From: Nonlabens ulvanivorans | Lineage (GTDB): Bacteria; Bacteroidota; Bacteroidia; Flavobacteriales; Flavobacteriaceae | Length of the DNA: 64,000 nt | Direction: 5' to 3' | Assembly (NCBI RefSeq): GCF_000732625.1 | Contig: NZ_JPJI01000032.1 | Location: 310,001-374,000 of the forward strand | Shown here: piece by piece, positions 28,328 through 37,842 of the stretch | Layout: each line of letters starts with the position of its first letter | How positions within the stretch are numbered: position 1 is the first letter of the stretch | Made by a program: the position numbers and the translations under genes | The notes under the pieces: model-generated | Seen by the model: only the letters and a program-made list of their open reading frames with translations | What the model was told of the DNA's origin: nothing | Databases searched by the model: none

Positions 28328-31069
28328 ATGAATACATTCTTACATGACGTTATTAGCTCGCTTTATTCTCAAAACTACAACCTCAGTAAACTTACTTATG
28401 TAGTTCCTAGTAGAAGAGTTGCAACCTTTCTCAATAAAACCATTGCTGCTTTTTTAGAACAACCTATTTTCGAACCTATTGTATATAGTGTTGAAGACTT
28501 CATTAGTCACACAGCACAAGTTGAAATTGCAAGCGATGTAGATTTATTATTTGATTTTTATAACAGTTATCTAAAAATAGAAGGAAATAATACCGCAGAC
28601 TCATTAGATGAATTTATAACCTGGGCACCAACTATTCTTAAAGATTTTAATGAGATAGATCGTTTTCTAGTACCACCTTCAGATTTTTTTAATTATCTAG
28701 GGAATTTAAAAGAACTAGAGCAAGGACATTGGTCCATCCTAGAACCCAAGACAGAGATGATTGAAAAATATCTTCATTTCTGGAAACGATTAGAACTATA
28801 CTATAGCCAGTTTACAAAAGACTGTACCATAAATGGGATAGTTTATCAAGGTCTAGCTTATAGACTCGCTTTCGCGAAAGCGGAATATCAATCCACCCAG
28901 TACAGTAAAGAAACACCAATTATTTTTTTAGGGCTCAATGCTCTCAACAAGGCAGAAGAGGAAATTATTAAGATATTTCTAGATAGCAATAATGCCAAAA
29001 TTTTTTATGACAGTGATCTTTATTTTCAAGAGAATGAATATCATGAAGCTGGTCGTTTTATAAGACGATATAAAAGTCACTGGAATTATTTTGAACAGCA
29101 CAATTTAAATATAACCAGTAATAATTTTAACGCGCCAAAAAGTATAAATATCATAGGAACATCTGGCCCTATAGGTATGTGTCAGGTGGCAGGTAAACTT
29201 ATCAATAAGCTCAATCTAGAATCGATTAATCTGGACACCACAGCCATAGTTCTAGCAGATGAAGCTCTTCTATTACCTCTTTTAAGCGCTATACCCGAAA
29301 GTGCTAAGCATCTCAATATTACTATGGGATTAACCTTAGATAAAACACCGCTTGCAAGTTTCTTTAATCAGCTCATCAAACTCAAAGTTGAAGCCACAGA
29401 TCAAGGTTTTTATTATAAGAATGTAATAGCAGTTTTAGAATCTCACTTTAGCTCTCTTTTAGATCAGACAGCTGTAAAAGAACTTATGAACACAATTCAT
29501 AAAGAAAATCTAGTTTATATACCCTTTCTAGAGGCTAATCAGGACACTGATAACTTATACATTAATCAATTAAGGTCGGAAGTTATTACGACAACAAACT
29601 TAATTAACTATCTCAGTAATATTTCTGATGCTTTACAATCGAAACTAATCGAAAATGAAAACAAGAGATTAGAGCTCGAACAACTATTAGGTATACACAG
29701 TGTCATTGAACAAATAAGGTCAATCATAGATGTGCAGTCAGGTATTACCGATTTAAGAACTATTCAATATTTATTTAAGCAATTTTTACCTCAAAAGAAA
29801 TTAGACTTTATAGGCGAACCTGTTAAAGGGCTTCAAGTAATGGGACTGCTTGAAACTAGAGCATTAGATTATGAAAACATCATTATGCTATCGGTTAATG
29901 AAGGCATTTTACCAGCAGGTAAATCTACTGCATCGTACATACCTTATGATATGAAAATCAAGTTTGGTTTACCGACTTACACAGACAAAGACAGCGTTTA
30001 TGCATATCATTTTTATAGGTTATTACAACGATGCAATAACGCTAATTTCATATACAACTCAGAAACAAATAGTTTAGGCGGTGGAGAAAAAAGCAGGTTT
30101 TTAATGCAATTAGAAACTAGTGGTATTAAAAATCATACGATCAATCATAGTCTGTATGCCAATAAAATTACTACTGAAAAAACAGATACTCTTTCCATTA
30201 ACAAAGACAATCACTACTTTGACAGACTCGGTAAAATAGCAATATCTGGCTTTTCACCATCTAGTATCACAAGCTATATTTATAATCCAATCGATTTTTA
30301 CAAATCTAAGATCCTAAAAATTAATGACATAGAAGAGGTAGAAGAAGATATGGCGGCTAATACTATGGGAACCATGATTCATAAAACTCTTGAGTCCTTA
30401 TACCTACCATATATCGATCAAGTATTAGATAGAATTCATTTTAAAGACATAAGAGAAAGATTAAATAATGCCATCAATACGGCCTATCTGGATAGCTACA
30501 ACACCATACATGATCCACAAGGGAAAAATATTATTATGTATGAGGTGGCTAGACATTACGTCAGTAAAATGATTGCTTATGATGAAGAGCTTGTAAAAAA
30601 TGGAAACATATTAATTATAAGAAAATTAGAAGTTCGTTATTCTACAACTATTGAAATTAACTCGATAGGAAGTGTAAAACTTCATGGTGAGGTAGACCGT
30701 ATTGATGAGCTCAATGGTCAAATTAGAATAATAGACTACAAATCTGGAATGGTTGGTAAATCAAATGTTGGTGTTGAGCCAGATAACTATCAAGCATTAA
30801 TTACAGATTATGATAAATCAAAAGCTTTTCAAGTTTTGATGTATGCTTTTCTATTTTCTAAAAACAATGAGTTTACAGAATGTGTCGCAGGTATCATAAG
30901 TTTTAAGAATTTTAAAGAAGGATTTATACCCTACTCGGTTAAAAATGGTAGGTCGTTTCAGCCACGACCTATCGATGTGTTTGAACTAGAGAAATTTGAA
31001 GAACAATTACATCAAATAATCATAGAGTTATACAATAAAGATATAGCACTAACTGCAAAGGATCATTAA
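28328..31069 (+). CDS. AddB-like PD-(D/E)xK nuclease
   Basis: A 913-residue protein. The N-terminal two thirds have the shape of an inactivated helicase (TYVVPSRRVATFLNK, then VMGLLETRALDYENIIMLSVNEG), as in AddB. The C-terminal third holds a PD-(D/E)xK nuclease: SPSSITSYIYNPIDFY, GTMIHKTLE, GEVDRID and IRIIDYKSG. The four-cysteine iron-sulphur cluster of Firmicutes AddB is not evident. It probably works with the addA-like protein upstream on DNA breaks. A palindrome copy is read as LAFAKAE. The stop is directly followed by the next ATG (TAAATG). Confidence 0.85.
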   Translation: MNTFLHDVISSLYSQNYNLSKLTYVVPSRRVATFLNKTIAAFLEQPIFEPIVYSVEDFISHTAQVEIASDVDLLFDFYNSYLKIEGNNTADSLDEFITWAPTILKDFNEIDRFLVPPSDFFNYLGNLKELEQGHWSILEPKTEMIEKYLHFWKRLELYYSQFTKDCTINGIVYQGLAYRLAFAKAEYQSTQYSKETPIIFLGLNALNKAEEEIIKIFLDSNNAKIFYDSDLYFQENEYHEAGRFIRRYKSHWNYFEQHNLNITSNNFNAPKSINIIGTSGPIGMCQVAGKLINKLNLESINLDTTAIVLADEALLLPLLSAIPESAKHLNITMGLTLDKTPLASFFNQLIKLKVEATDQGFYYKNVIAVLESHFSSLLDQTAVKELMNTIHKENLVYIPFLEANQDTDNLYINQLRSEVITTTNLINYLSNISDALQSKLIENENKRLELEQLLGIHSVIEQIRSIIDVQSGITDLRTIQYLFKQFLPQKKLDFIGEPVKGLQVMGLLETRALDYENIIMLSVNEGILPAGKSTASYIPYDMKIKFGLPTYTDKDSVYAYHFYRLLQRCNNANFIYNSETNSLGGGEKSRFLMQLETSGIKNHTINHSLYANKITTEKTDTLSINKDNHYFDRLGKIAISGFSPSSITSYIYNPIDFYKSKILKINDIEEVEEDMAANTMGTMIHKTLESLYLPYIDQVLDRIHFKDIRERLNNAINTAYLDSYNTIHDPQGKNIIMYEVARHYVSKMIAYDEELVKNGNILIIRKLEVRYSTTIEINSIGSVKLHGEVDRIDELNGQIRIIDYKSGMVGKSNVGVEPDNYQALITDYDKSKAFQVLMYAFLFSKNNEFTECVAGIISFKNFKEGFIPYSVKNGRSFQPRPIDVFELEKFEEQLHQIIIELYNKDIALTAKDH
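28867..28882. repeat. Palindrome copy 7
   Basis: CGCTTTCGCGAAAGCG in the addB-like gene, read as RLAFAKAEY. Confidence 0.97.
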
Positions 31070-31906
31070 ATGAAAATTGTCTTGAACAACATCATTGATA
31101 GAGATCATAGCAAACCTATATTGCTAGATCATTATCACGTACCATCTCAAACTAAATTGCCTGTGGTTATTTTTGCTCATGGCTACAAAGGATTTAAGGA
31201 TTGGGGTGCTTGGGAATTAATGGGTAAGGCATTTGCAAATGCCGGGTTTTGCTTTATAAAATTTAACTTCTCACATAATGGCGGAACTATAAATAATCCT
31301 TTGGATTTTTCAGATTTAGAATCATTCGGTTATAATAATTATAGTAAAGAGGTTCAAGATTTGAATGATGTGATCAACTGGTCTGTATCAAGCTTATCAG
31401 AAATAATAGATACCACTAGTATTAACATATTAGGTCATTCAAGAGCTGGAGGAATAACAACCATTGTTGCTTCACAAAACAAAATAGTTAAAAAACTAGT
31501 TACACTTGCATCGGTAAGTGATTATAAGTCTAGGTTCCTTAATGGAGAAGCATTACTCAAATGGAAAAACGATGGTGTTTTCTATGTTAAAAATGGACGC
31601 ACTCAGCAAGAAATGCCTCACTATTATCAATTCTTTGAGGATTACATTCAGAATGAAGAAAAACTATCTATTAAGAATGCTGCACTAAAACTTAAGATAC
31701 CACATTTAATTATTCATGGAGCCAGCGACGAAACGGTTATGATTCATGAAGGACATCAATTACATCAATGGAGTAAAAAATCAGAATTAGTTGTGATTAG
31801 GGAAGCAAATCACACTTTGGGAGCGAGGCACCCATGGAAATCCATCTATTTACCTCAACACTTAAGACAAGCTGTACAATGTTGTATCAATTTTTATAAA
31901 AAATAG
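31070..31906 (+). CDS. Alpha/beta hydrolase
   Basis: A 278-residue soluble hydrolase of the dienelactone-hydrolase/peptidase-like group. FAHGYKGFKDWG near residue 35 supplies the oxyanion-hole region. The nucleophile serine is in ILGHSRAGG (about residue 125). A later HGASDETVMI (Asp) and EANHTL (His) complete the triad. There is no signal peptide, so it is cytoplasmic. It starts at the base after the addB-like stop and is probably co-transcribed, but a functional link is not evident. Substrate unknown. Confidence 0.85.
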   Translation: MKIVLNNIIDRDHSKPILLDHYHVPSQTKLPVVIFAHGYKGFKDWGAWELMGKAFANAGFCFIKFNFSHNGGTINNPLDFSDLESFGYNNYSKEVQDLNDVINWSVSSLSEIIDTTSINILGHSRAGGITTIVASQNKIVKKLVTLASVSDYKSRFLNGEALLKWKNDGVFYVKNGRTQQEMPHYYQFFEDYIQNEEKLSIKNAALKLKIPHLIIHGASDETVMIHEGHQLHQWSKKSELVVIREANHTLGARHPWKSIYLPQHLRQAVQCCINFYKK

Positions 31907-31916
31907 AATACATCTG

Positions 31917-31990
31917 TGGAGAATACCGGATTCGAACCGGTCACCTCTTGCCTGCCAGGCAAGCGCTCTAGCCAAATGAGCTAATCCCCC
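31917..31990 (-). tRNA. tRNA-Ala (anticodon GGC)
   Basis: The reverse strand folds as a full cloverleaf. The acceptor arm is GGGGGAT / ATTCTCC (two G-U pairs). The D arm contains TTAGCTCATTTGGCTAGAGC. The anticodon arm is CTTGC-CTGGCAG-GCAAG with GGC at 31956-31954, and the T arm is ACCGG-TTCGAAT-CCGGT. CCA is not encoded. It reads the alanine codon GCC and is a stand-alone gene. Confidence 0.93.
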
Positions 31991-32059
31991 AAAAAATCAA
32001 TTCAAATATAAAGCATCAGAATTGCTATTAATAAATTTTCAAAACTATATTTTCGAAAA

Positions 32060-33397
32060 ATGCCTTCCACAAATTCGATAACACCTAGAAACATTTTAAG
32101 TCTTGCCATTCCGGCTATTATCGCTGGTATAGCAGAACCTCTTATAAGTTTAACAGACGTGGCTGTAATAGGTAATATGAAGGATAACGCTGTTGAAGGT
32201 TTACTTGCAGTAGGACTAGTCGGTTCTTTTTTAAGTGCTATTATCTGGACTCTTGCACAAACTAAAACTTCTATATCTAGTATAGTGTCTAACGCATTAG
32301 GAAGTAACCAATTAAATAGAATTCATTCTCTTATACCTCAAGTCATTTGGATTAACATCACCTTAGGCATATTAATCTATTTGGTAACCGCACCACTAGC
32401 AACATGGATATTTACATTATATAATGCAAAAGGTACAACACTAAATTTATCGATTTCTTATTATCAGGTTAGAGCCCTAGGTTTTCCACTTACCCTTAGC
32501 GCCTTTGCTATTTTTGGCGTTTTTAGAGGTATACAAAATACATCTTGGGCAATGATAGCAAGCATATCAGGCGCTATAGTGAATGTCATATTAGACTACA
32601 CTTTAGTTTATGGAATCGATAGTCTTATCCCGGCATATGGTGTAATGGGTGCGGCATATGCTAGTCTAGCGGCACAAATTGTTATGCTTATTATAGCATT
32701 GTATTTTTTATATCAAAAAACACCTTTTCGACTACATCAATTAACCTGGAAACCACACCCTAAACTTAGAAAACACATCATTTTAACGGCTAACTTTTTT
32801 TTACGCACCGTTGCCATAAATGTTGCCATATTTTTGTCTTACCGCTATGCCTCTGGATATGGAGATGAATATGGTGCCACACACGCCATATTGATGAATA
32901 TCTGGCTCTTCTTTTCCTTTTTCATTGATGGATTTGCGAGTGCTGGTAACGCTATAGGTGGAAAACTTTTAGGATCTAAAAATGTTCAAGGACTTAAATA
33001 TCTAGGTAAAACCACCACCACCTATGGCATTATCGTAGCACTAATATTAATAACTATTTGTGGACTTTTTTACAAAACTATAGGCCATCAATTCACAGAT
33101 AATGAGACTGTATTTGAATTATTCCTAAGTACATTCTGGATTGTGTTAATTATGCAGCCTATTAATGCTGTGGCCTTTGTATTTGACGGAATTTTTAAAG
33201 GTTGGGGCGAGGCTTCTTATTTACGTAATTTACTGTTTGGCCTTACAGCATTTGTGTTCATCCCAGCTCTTCTTATCTTAGATTATGTTAATTTTCAATT
33301 AAACGCTATTTGGGTAGCCTTTGGATTATGGATGCTAGGCAGAGCTGCCATTCTCGCTATAAAATTTCACTTAAAGATTAAAACAATGCAGAACTAG
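32060..33397 (+). CDS. MATE-family efflux transporter (DinF-like)
   Basis: A 445-residue inner-membrane protein with about twelve hydrophobic segments. The N-terminus ILSLAIPAIIAGIAEPLISLTDVAVIGN is typical of the DinF branch of the MATE family. A similar half recurs around residues 235-300 (ANFFLRTVAINVAIFLSYRYAS), reflecting the family's internal duplication. Such proteins export drugs or metabolites using H+ or Na+ gradients; the substrate cannot be told. A palindrome copy follows 13 bp after the stop. Confidence 0.88.
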   Translation: MPSTNSITPRNILSLAIPAIIAGIAEPLISLTDVAVIGNMKDNAVEGLLAVGLVGSFLSAIIWTLAQTKTSISSIVSNALGSNQLNRIHSLIPQVIWINITLGILIYLVTAPLATWIFTLYNAKGTTLNLSISYYQVRALGFPLTLSAFAIFGVFRGIQNTSWAMIASISGAIVNVILDYTLVYGIDSLIPAYGVMGAAYASLAAQIVMLIIALYFLYQKTPFRLHQLTWKPHPKLRKHIILTANFFLRTVAINVAIFLSYRYASGYGDEYGATHAILMNIWLFFSFFIDGFASAGNAIGGKLLGSKNVQGLKYLGKTTTTYGIIVALILITICGLFYKTIGHQFTDNETVFELFLSTFWIVLIMQPINAVAFVFDGIFKGWGEASYLRNLLFGLTAFVFIPALLILDYVNFQLNAIWVAFGLWMLGRAAILAIKFHLKIKTMQN

Positions 33398-33410
33398 ATT
33401 TATAATATCT

Positions 33411-33426
33411 CGCTTTCGCGAAAGCA
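33411..33426. repeat. Palindrome copy 8, intergenic (edge mismatch)
   Basis: CGCTTTCGCGAAAGCA: perfect 14-bp core at 33412-33425, last base differs. It lies 13 bp after the MATE stop and 28 bp before the -7 box of the next unit. Confidence 0.92.
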
Positions 33427-33453
33427 TAGTCAGAGAATGCATAATATTTCTAA

Positions 33454-33461
33454 TATCTTTG
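33454..33461 (+). promoter_or_regulatory. -7 box for the small peptide-queD unit
   Basis: TATCTTTG, an exact TAnnTTTG match, 30 bp before the ATG of the 39-residue peptide gene. Confidence 0.5.
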
Positions 33462-33491
33462 TCATTAATAATTTAAATGATTCTATTAATT

Positions 33492-33611
33492 ATGGAAGAT
33501 AATTGGTTTATCAGAATCTCTCAATTCATGGGTGGATCTGGAATTTTCTTAGTGATTGCAATTATTCTACTCATCGTAGTAGGATATAACAAATGGAAAT
33601 CTAAAAGATGA
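33492..33611 (+). CDS. 39-residue single-span membrane peptide
   Basis: A small gene with ATG at 33492 and TGA at 33609-33611. The product has a short polar start (MEDNWFIRISQF), one hydrophobic helix of about 19 residues (GIFLVIAIILLIVVGY) and a basic end (NKWKSKR). The positive C-terminus would sit in the cytoplasm. The stop overlaps the queD start as ATGA, the usual arrangement for coupled translation, and a -7 box lies upstream. Both support a real gene. Function unknown. I know no name for it. Confidence 0.7.
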   Translation: MEDNWFIRISQFMGGSGIFLVIAIILLIVVGYNKWKSKR

Positions 33612-34060
33612 AAAAAGTAAGAATAACTAAAGAATTTACTTTTGAAACTGGTCATGCACTCTATGGATATGACGGTAAATGCCGCAATGTACATGGGCAT
33701 AGCTACAAACTAGCTGTAACTGTAATAGGATCACCTATAAATGATGCTAACAATGTAAAGCATGGTATGGTGATAGACTTTACAGACCTAAAAAAGATTG
33801 TAAAAGAAGAGATCGTAGACCCATTTGATCACGCAACAGTCTTTAATAAAAACACACCTCACGTTGAGCTAGCTCAAGAACTTAGAGAACGTGGGCACGA
33901 CGTAATTCTAGCAGATTATCAACCTACTAGCGAAATGATGATTCTAGATTTTGCCGATAAAATTAGAAACAGATTGCCAGAAAATATTGAATTATTCTCT
34001 TTAAGACTGCGCGAGACTGAAACTAGTTATGCAGAGTGGCATGCGAGTGATCAACTATAA
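33608..34060 (+). CDS. queD: 6-carboxytetrahydropterin synthase
   Basis: A 150-residue enzyme that makes 6-carboxytetrahydropterin from dihydroneopterin triphosphate, the first committed step to queuosine. The zinc histidines are in FETGHALYG and NVHGHSY. DFTDLKKIVKEE, FDHATVFN and PTSEMMILDFA are family motifs. The LRETETSYAEW end carries the catalytic Glu. No other queuosine gene is adjacent. Translation appears coupled to the upstream 39-residue peptide. Confidence 0.93.
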   Translation: MKKVRITKEFTFETGHALYGYDGKCRNVHGHSYKLAVTVIGSPINDANNVKHGMVIDFTDLKKIVKEEIVDPFDHATVFNKNTPHVELAQELRERGHDVILADYQPTSEMMILDFADKIRNRLPENIELFSLRLRETETSYAEWHASDQL

Positions 34061-34084
34061 TAACGTATTAGTGAATATTAATTT

Positions 34085-34125
34085 AAAAGCCTCACAGATT
34101 TTAATGATCTGTGAGGCTTTTATTT
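34085..34125. terminator. Bidirectional terminator between queD and hemF
   Basis: Perfect 15-bp stem AAAAGCCTCACAGAT / ATCTGTGAGGCTTTT with a 7-nt loop (34100-34106). It serves queD and the convergent haem block. Confidence 0.92.
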
Positions 34126-34149
34126 ATAAGATATCCTGATTTTTCATGG

Positions 34150-35055
34150 TTATACCCAATCTTTAGGATTCTTCAAGACTTCAATCAATTGAGCCTCTGG
34201 TGTATCAGGTTCTGGATGGTGATCATAACGCCATTGAACATGTGGTGGCAAACTCATTAAAATACTCTCTATACGGCCGTTAGTTTTGAGACCAAATAAA
34301 GTTCCTTTATCGTGTACTAAATTAAATTCCACATAGCGTCCACGTCGTATTTCTTGCCAGTCGCGCTGCTCTTTTGTATACGTTTTATTTTTTCTTTTTT
34401 CTGCAATAGGTGTATAAGCATCTAGAAACTGAGATGCCATATCTTTTTGAAAAGCTAGCCAGTCTTCCATAGAATGACTCTCACTAGCCTTACAATAATC
34501 ATAAAACAAACCACCTATACCACGACCTTCACCACGATGAGAATTATGAAAATAAGCATCACATTTTTCTTTGAATAATGCATAATCTGCTACCTCATGA
34601 CGATCACATACTATTTTACATATTTGATGAAAGTGAGTCGCATCTTCATCATATAAATAATATGGAGTCAAATCCAATCCACCACCAAACCATGAATCTA
34701 CAACAGTTCCCTGCTTATCATACATTTCAAAATACCTAAAATTTGCATGAACAGTAGGTACATGTGGATTTACGGGATGTATTACTAGACTTAAGCCTGT
34801 GGCATAGAAATCTACATCGCCTACTTTAAAATAAGACTGCATTGCAAGTGGTAATGGCCCGTGAACCTCGCTAATATTAACGCCACCTTTTTCAAATACA
34901 GACCCATTTTCAATAACTCTTGTAAAACCGCCGCCACCTTCTTCACGATGCCATTGATCTTCTTTAAAACTAGCTTTATTGTCTATTTCCTCTAGACGAC
35001 TAGTAATAGTTTCTTGAAGTTCTTTTATAAAATTATAAAACTGTGTCTTAATCAT
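34150..35055 (-). CDS. hemF: Oxygen-dependent coproporphyrinogen III oxidase
   Basis: A 301-residue enzyme that decarboxylates two propionates of coproporphyrinogen III using O2, giving protoporphyrinogen IX. Motifs seen: WHREEGGGGFTRV, GGVNISEVHG, HPVNPHVPTVHANFRYFE, WFGGGLDLTPYY and EIRRGRYVEFNLVHDKGT. The length is normal. The start shares a base with the stop of the EI24 gene (TAATG). It is the last gene of the hemD-hemE-EI24-hemF block. Its oxygen need fits an aerobic lifestyle. Confidence 0.97.
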   Translation of the reverse strand: MIKTQFYNFIKELQETITSRLEEIDNKASFKEDQWHREEGGGGFTRVIENGSVFEKGGVNISEVHGPLPLAMQSYFKVGDVDFYATGLSLVIHPVNPHVPTVHANFRYFEMYDKQGTVVDSWFGGGLDLTPYYLYDEDATHFHQICKIVCDRHEVADYALFKEKCDAYFHNSHRGEGRGIGGLFYDYCKASESHSMEDWLAFQKDMASQFLDAYTPIAEKRKNKTYTKEQRDWQEIRRGRYVEFNLVHDKGTLFGLKTNGRIESILMSLPPHVQWRYDHHPEPDTPEAQLIEVLKNPKDWV

Positions 35056-35843
35056 TAAGCGTTAATTTGAGTCTTGTGAGGATCCGGCAGTTTCAGATTC
35101 TCTTCATTAATCATTTGTTCTAAGGTGACTCGAGATGCTGCTGTTACCGAAAACGGCAATACTAGTATCACACCTATTATAGGAATAAAAAGCATCCCCA
35201 TAAACACAATTCCTATTCCTATCGCAATACCTCTATGTCTCTTTACAAAATTGACACTATCTCGATAAGTAAAATGTCTTTCAAGCGTATAATCAATATT
35301 TCCAAAACCTGCATAATAAGCTTGGACTATAAAAGCTAACACCGTAAAAACGATACCTACAACCGGTATAAAACTTAACAATAATAAAGGAATTGTTATA
35401 GCAAACTCGTAAGCTATATTGCGCAGGTTGATACGTAAGCCACGCCATAATTGCTCCATATTACTAGTATCACGATGTTCTATATGATTGCGAGCATTAG
35501 GATAAAAGTGTTTTTCGATACGTTCAGAAACGGGTGACATAAATGGTGCACTCAATGCCATTACTAGATGTTTATATAATATAAACCCTAACAATAAGAT
35601 GCTTAAACCACTAATCCACTCTGCTACCGTATAAAACCCATCTTTTCCCCATTCCCATATCCATAATTTAGATATAAGATTTGCTAGGTTATCTGAAAGC
35701 CCATATGCAGCTAGCCCAACAATACCAGCTATTATAAAACTAATAGCCATAGGAACTAAAAAGAATTGCCATAGCTTTAACTTACCAATGAGAGAAAACC
35801 CATCAGCATAAGCTTTTAATCCTTTTATGATGTTTTTAAACAC
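35055..35843 (-). CDS. EI24/CysZ-family membrane protein
   Basis: A 262-residue inner-membrane protein with about four to five hydrophobic segments. It fits the EI24 domain family (FSLIGKLKLWQFFLVPMAIS at the start; APFMSPVSERIE in the middle; YYAGFGNIDYTLERH). CysZ of E. coli, a sulphate permease, is the best-known relative, but nothing here points to sulphate. It lies 2 bp after hemE and overlaps hemF by one base, so it is co-expressed with haem synthesis. A role in handling a haem precursor is possible but only inferred from position. Confidence 0.82.
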   Translation of the reverse strand: MFKNIIKGLKAYADGFSLIGKLKLWQFFLVPMAISFIIAGIVGLAAYGLSDNLANLISKLWIWEWGKDGFYTVAEWISGLSILLLGFILYKHLVMALSAPFMSPVSERIEKHFYPNARNHIEHRDTSNMEQLWRGLRINLRNIAYEFAITIPLLLLSFIPVVGIVFTVLAFIVQAYYAGFGNIDYTLERHFTYRDSVNFVKRHRGIAIGIGIVFMGMLFIPIIGVILVLPFSVTAASRVTLEQMINEENLKLPDPHKTQINA

Positions 35844-35845
35844 GT

Positions 35846-36865
35846 CTAGTATTCTTTTACTGCATCCACAAATGCTTGTGCATTAGGCACAGGTATATTT
35901 GGTAAAATACCATGACCTAGATTTGCTACAAATTTATCTTTACCAAATTCGTCTATCATTTGTTTCACCATCTTTTTAATGGTCGCTGGTGGAGAGAACA
36001 ATCGTGATGGATCAAAGTTACCTTGCAGTGTTATATTCCCGCCAGATAGGTAACGAGCATTACGGGCGCTACAAGTCCAGTCCACACCTAGTGCCGCAGC
36101 ACCACTTTTTGCCATATCACCCAGCGCAAACCAGCATCCTTTCCCAAAAACGATTACCTCAGTATGTGGTTTTAACGCATCCACAATTTGCTGAATGTAC
36201 TTCCATGAAAACTCTTGATAATCTACGGGAGATAACATTCCACCCCATGAGTCAAAAACTTGTACCGCATTAACACCATGTTGTACTTTTAACTTCAAGT
36301 AAGCAATGGTAGTATCTGTAATACGCTGTAGTAATTCATGAGCAGCCTCTGGTTGCGTAAAACAAAACTCTTTTGCCTTATCAAAGTTTTTACTGCCTTG
36401 GCCTTGTACACAATAACATAATATGGTCCATGGCGATCCCGCAAAACCTATTAACGGCACCTCATCATTAAGCTCTTGTTTAGTTAAATCTATAGCCTGC
36501 ATGACATAACTTAAAGAATCTGCCACATCTGGAACTACTACTCTATTTAAATCCTCGGCTGTTCTTATGGGATTAGGCAACCATGGTCCGACACCATTCT
36601 TCATCTCTACATCAATGTTCATCGCCTGTGGTATCACAAGGATATCAGAAAAAAGAATTGCGGCATCTGTTCCTATTTGCTTGATAGGCATTACAGTGAT
36701 CTCTGTAGCTAACTCTGGAGTCTGACAACGTGTAAAAAAATCATACTTCTCTTTTAACTTCATGAAATCTGGCAAGTATCTTCCTGCCTGACGCATCATC
36801 CATACCGGTGGTCTATCTACAGTTTCTCCTTTTAGTGCTCTTAAAAATAAATCGTTTTTAATCAT
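35846..36865 (-). CDS. hemE: Uroporphyrinogen decarboxylase
   Basis: A 339-residue enzyme removing four carboxyl groups from uroporphyrinogen III. The first signature [15 protein letters not shown] is at residues 18-32. [24 protein letters not shown] and [11 protein letters not shown] are further active-site motifs. Its start overlaps the end of hemD by 8 nt. The enzyme acts directly on the product of hemD. Confidence 0.97.
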   Translation of the reverse strand: MIKNDLFLRALKGETVDRPPVWMMRQAGRYLPDFMKLKEKYDFFTRCQTPELATEITVMPIKQIGTDAAILFSDILVIPQAMNIDVEMKNGVGPWLPNPIRTAEDLNRVVVPDVADSLSYVMQAIDLTKQELNDEVPLIGFAGSPWTILCYCVQGQGSKNFDKAKEFCFTQPEAAHELLQRITDTTIAYLKLKVQHGVNAVQVFDSWGGMLSPVDYQEFSWKYIQQIVDALKPHTEVIVFGKGCWFALGDMAKSGAAALGVDWTCSARNARYLSGGNITLQGNFDPSRLFSPPATIKKMVKQMIDEFGKDKFVANLGHGILPNIPVPNAQAFVDAVKEY

Positions 36866-37520
36866 TTTGTAATGCTTTTACAGCGGTGACTATGGTGTTT
36901 TCTACTGTGGTTTTATGTGCCACTTTCACATTTTGAGTATATATTCTTGCCGCTTCTGCGGTTGTTTCACCTATGCATATAGCTAGATGAATATTTTCAG
37001 GATTCGCTTTCGCGAAAGCGTGAACACCACGAGGACTGAAGAACATTACAGCATCAAAAATACAATCAAATGACTTTTCTACCGCGATAGAATCATACAC
37101 TTTTACCTCTATAAAACTTATTTGTGTCGATAAAAGTGCCTGTGGCAGCTCATCACGACGATGTGCACCACAGAAGTAGACAAATTTTAAGTGAGAATAT
37201 TTTTCTATAATAATCTGGGCTAGCTGTGCTGCGTTTTCTGCTTGCTCTTTTATGAAATAACCTTTCTCAATTAAATGAGATGCTGTTTTCTCACCTACTA
37301 CATAGAAATCATGATCAGATATTTGTAACGAACTTATAGCTTCTAATGCATTTGAACTGGTGACGATAATATGTTCACAATGGAGTCCAGTGGCATCATA
37401 GTCAATCTTTTTTATCTCAAGCACATCAAAATGCACCATCGACAATCCAGTAGCAAGTAACAACTCTGATTGTGCAGCAGTGAGCTTTTTAGTTGAAAGA
37501 ATACGTTTATTAATATTCAA
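36858..37520 (-). CDS. hemD: Uroporphyrinogen-III synthase
   Basis: A 220-residue enzyme closing hydroxymethylbilane to uroporphyrinogen III. The sequence is divergent, as is usual for HemD, but [41 protein letters not shown] and [13 protein letters not shown] fit the two-lobe fold. Position before hemE supports the call. hemC, which often precedes hemD, is absent from the 320 bp upstream. A palindrome copy is read as HAFAKAN directly after the conserved FFSPRGV, near the active-site cleft. Confidence 0.9.
   Translation of the reverse strand: MNINKRILSTKKLTAAQSELLLATGLSMVHFDVLEIKKIDYDATGLHCEHIIVTSSNALEAISSLQISDHDFYVVGEKTASHLIEKGYFIKEQAENAAQLAQIIIEKYSHLKFVYFCGAHRRDELPQALLSTQISFIEVKVYDSIAVEKSFDCIFDAVMFFSPRGVHAFAKANPENIHLAICIGETTAEAARIYTQNVKVAHKTTVENTIVTAVKALQND
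37005..37020. repeat. Palindrome copy 9
   Basis: CGCTTTCGCGAAAGCG in hemD (reverse strand), read as HAFAKAN right after the conserved SPRGV. Confidence 0.97.
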
Positions 37521-37842
37521 TTTCTTATTTTATAGTCAGAATTGAAAGTAAGTTTTAAAGTATAAAGATAAGTAGTTCTACTATATCGATTTCTAGTTTT
37601 GGAAAACCCTATTTTATTGTGGAAGAATCTACGGACAATTTAAAAGTTTGATAAATAATTTAATCAAAAAACACACTTTATCGGATGCAGATTTTTAAAA
37701 TATGCAAAAAAATATTATGCCTTTAATAAACTGACTTAAAGCACTTTAAACAACGTTAAAGATATTAAAGTTTACACAATCAGTAGGTGTTCTAATTTAT
37801 TTGCAGCATCTTTAGCCTTGAAAAGAGTAAAATTGAGTTATT
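37521..37842. other. 322-bp divergent intergenic region, hemD / Crp-Fnr regulator
   Basis: Very AT-rich. No gene, hairpin terminator or exact TAnnTTTG box was found for either side; TTTATTTG, one position off, lies about 35 bp before the regulator ATG. An imperfect operator-like inverted repeat CTTTAA-N6-TTAAAG occupies 37744-37761. It could be a site for the adjacent Crp/Fnr regulator (inference). Confidence 0.5.

Noticed and set aside
35989-36273. Forward 94-codon frame inside hemE
   Set aside because: It is antisense to a clear hemE with no own promoter or family features.
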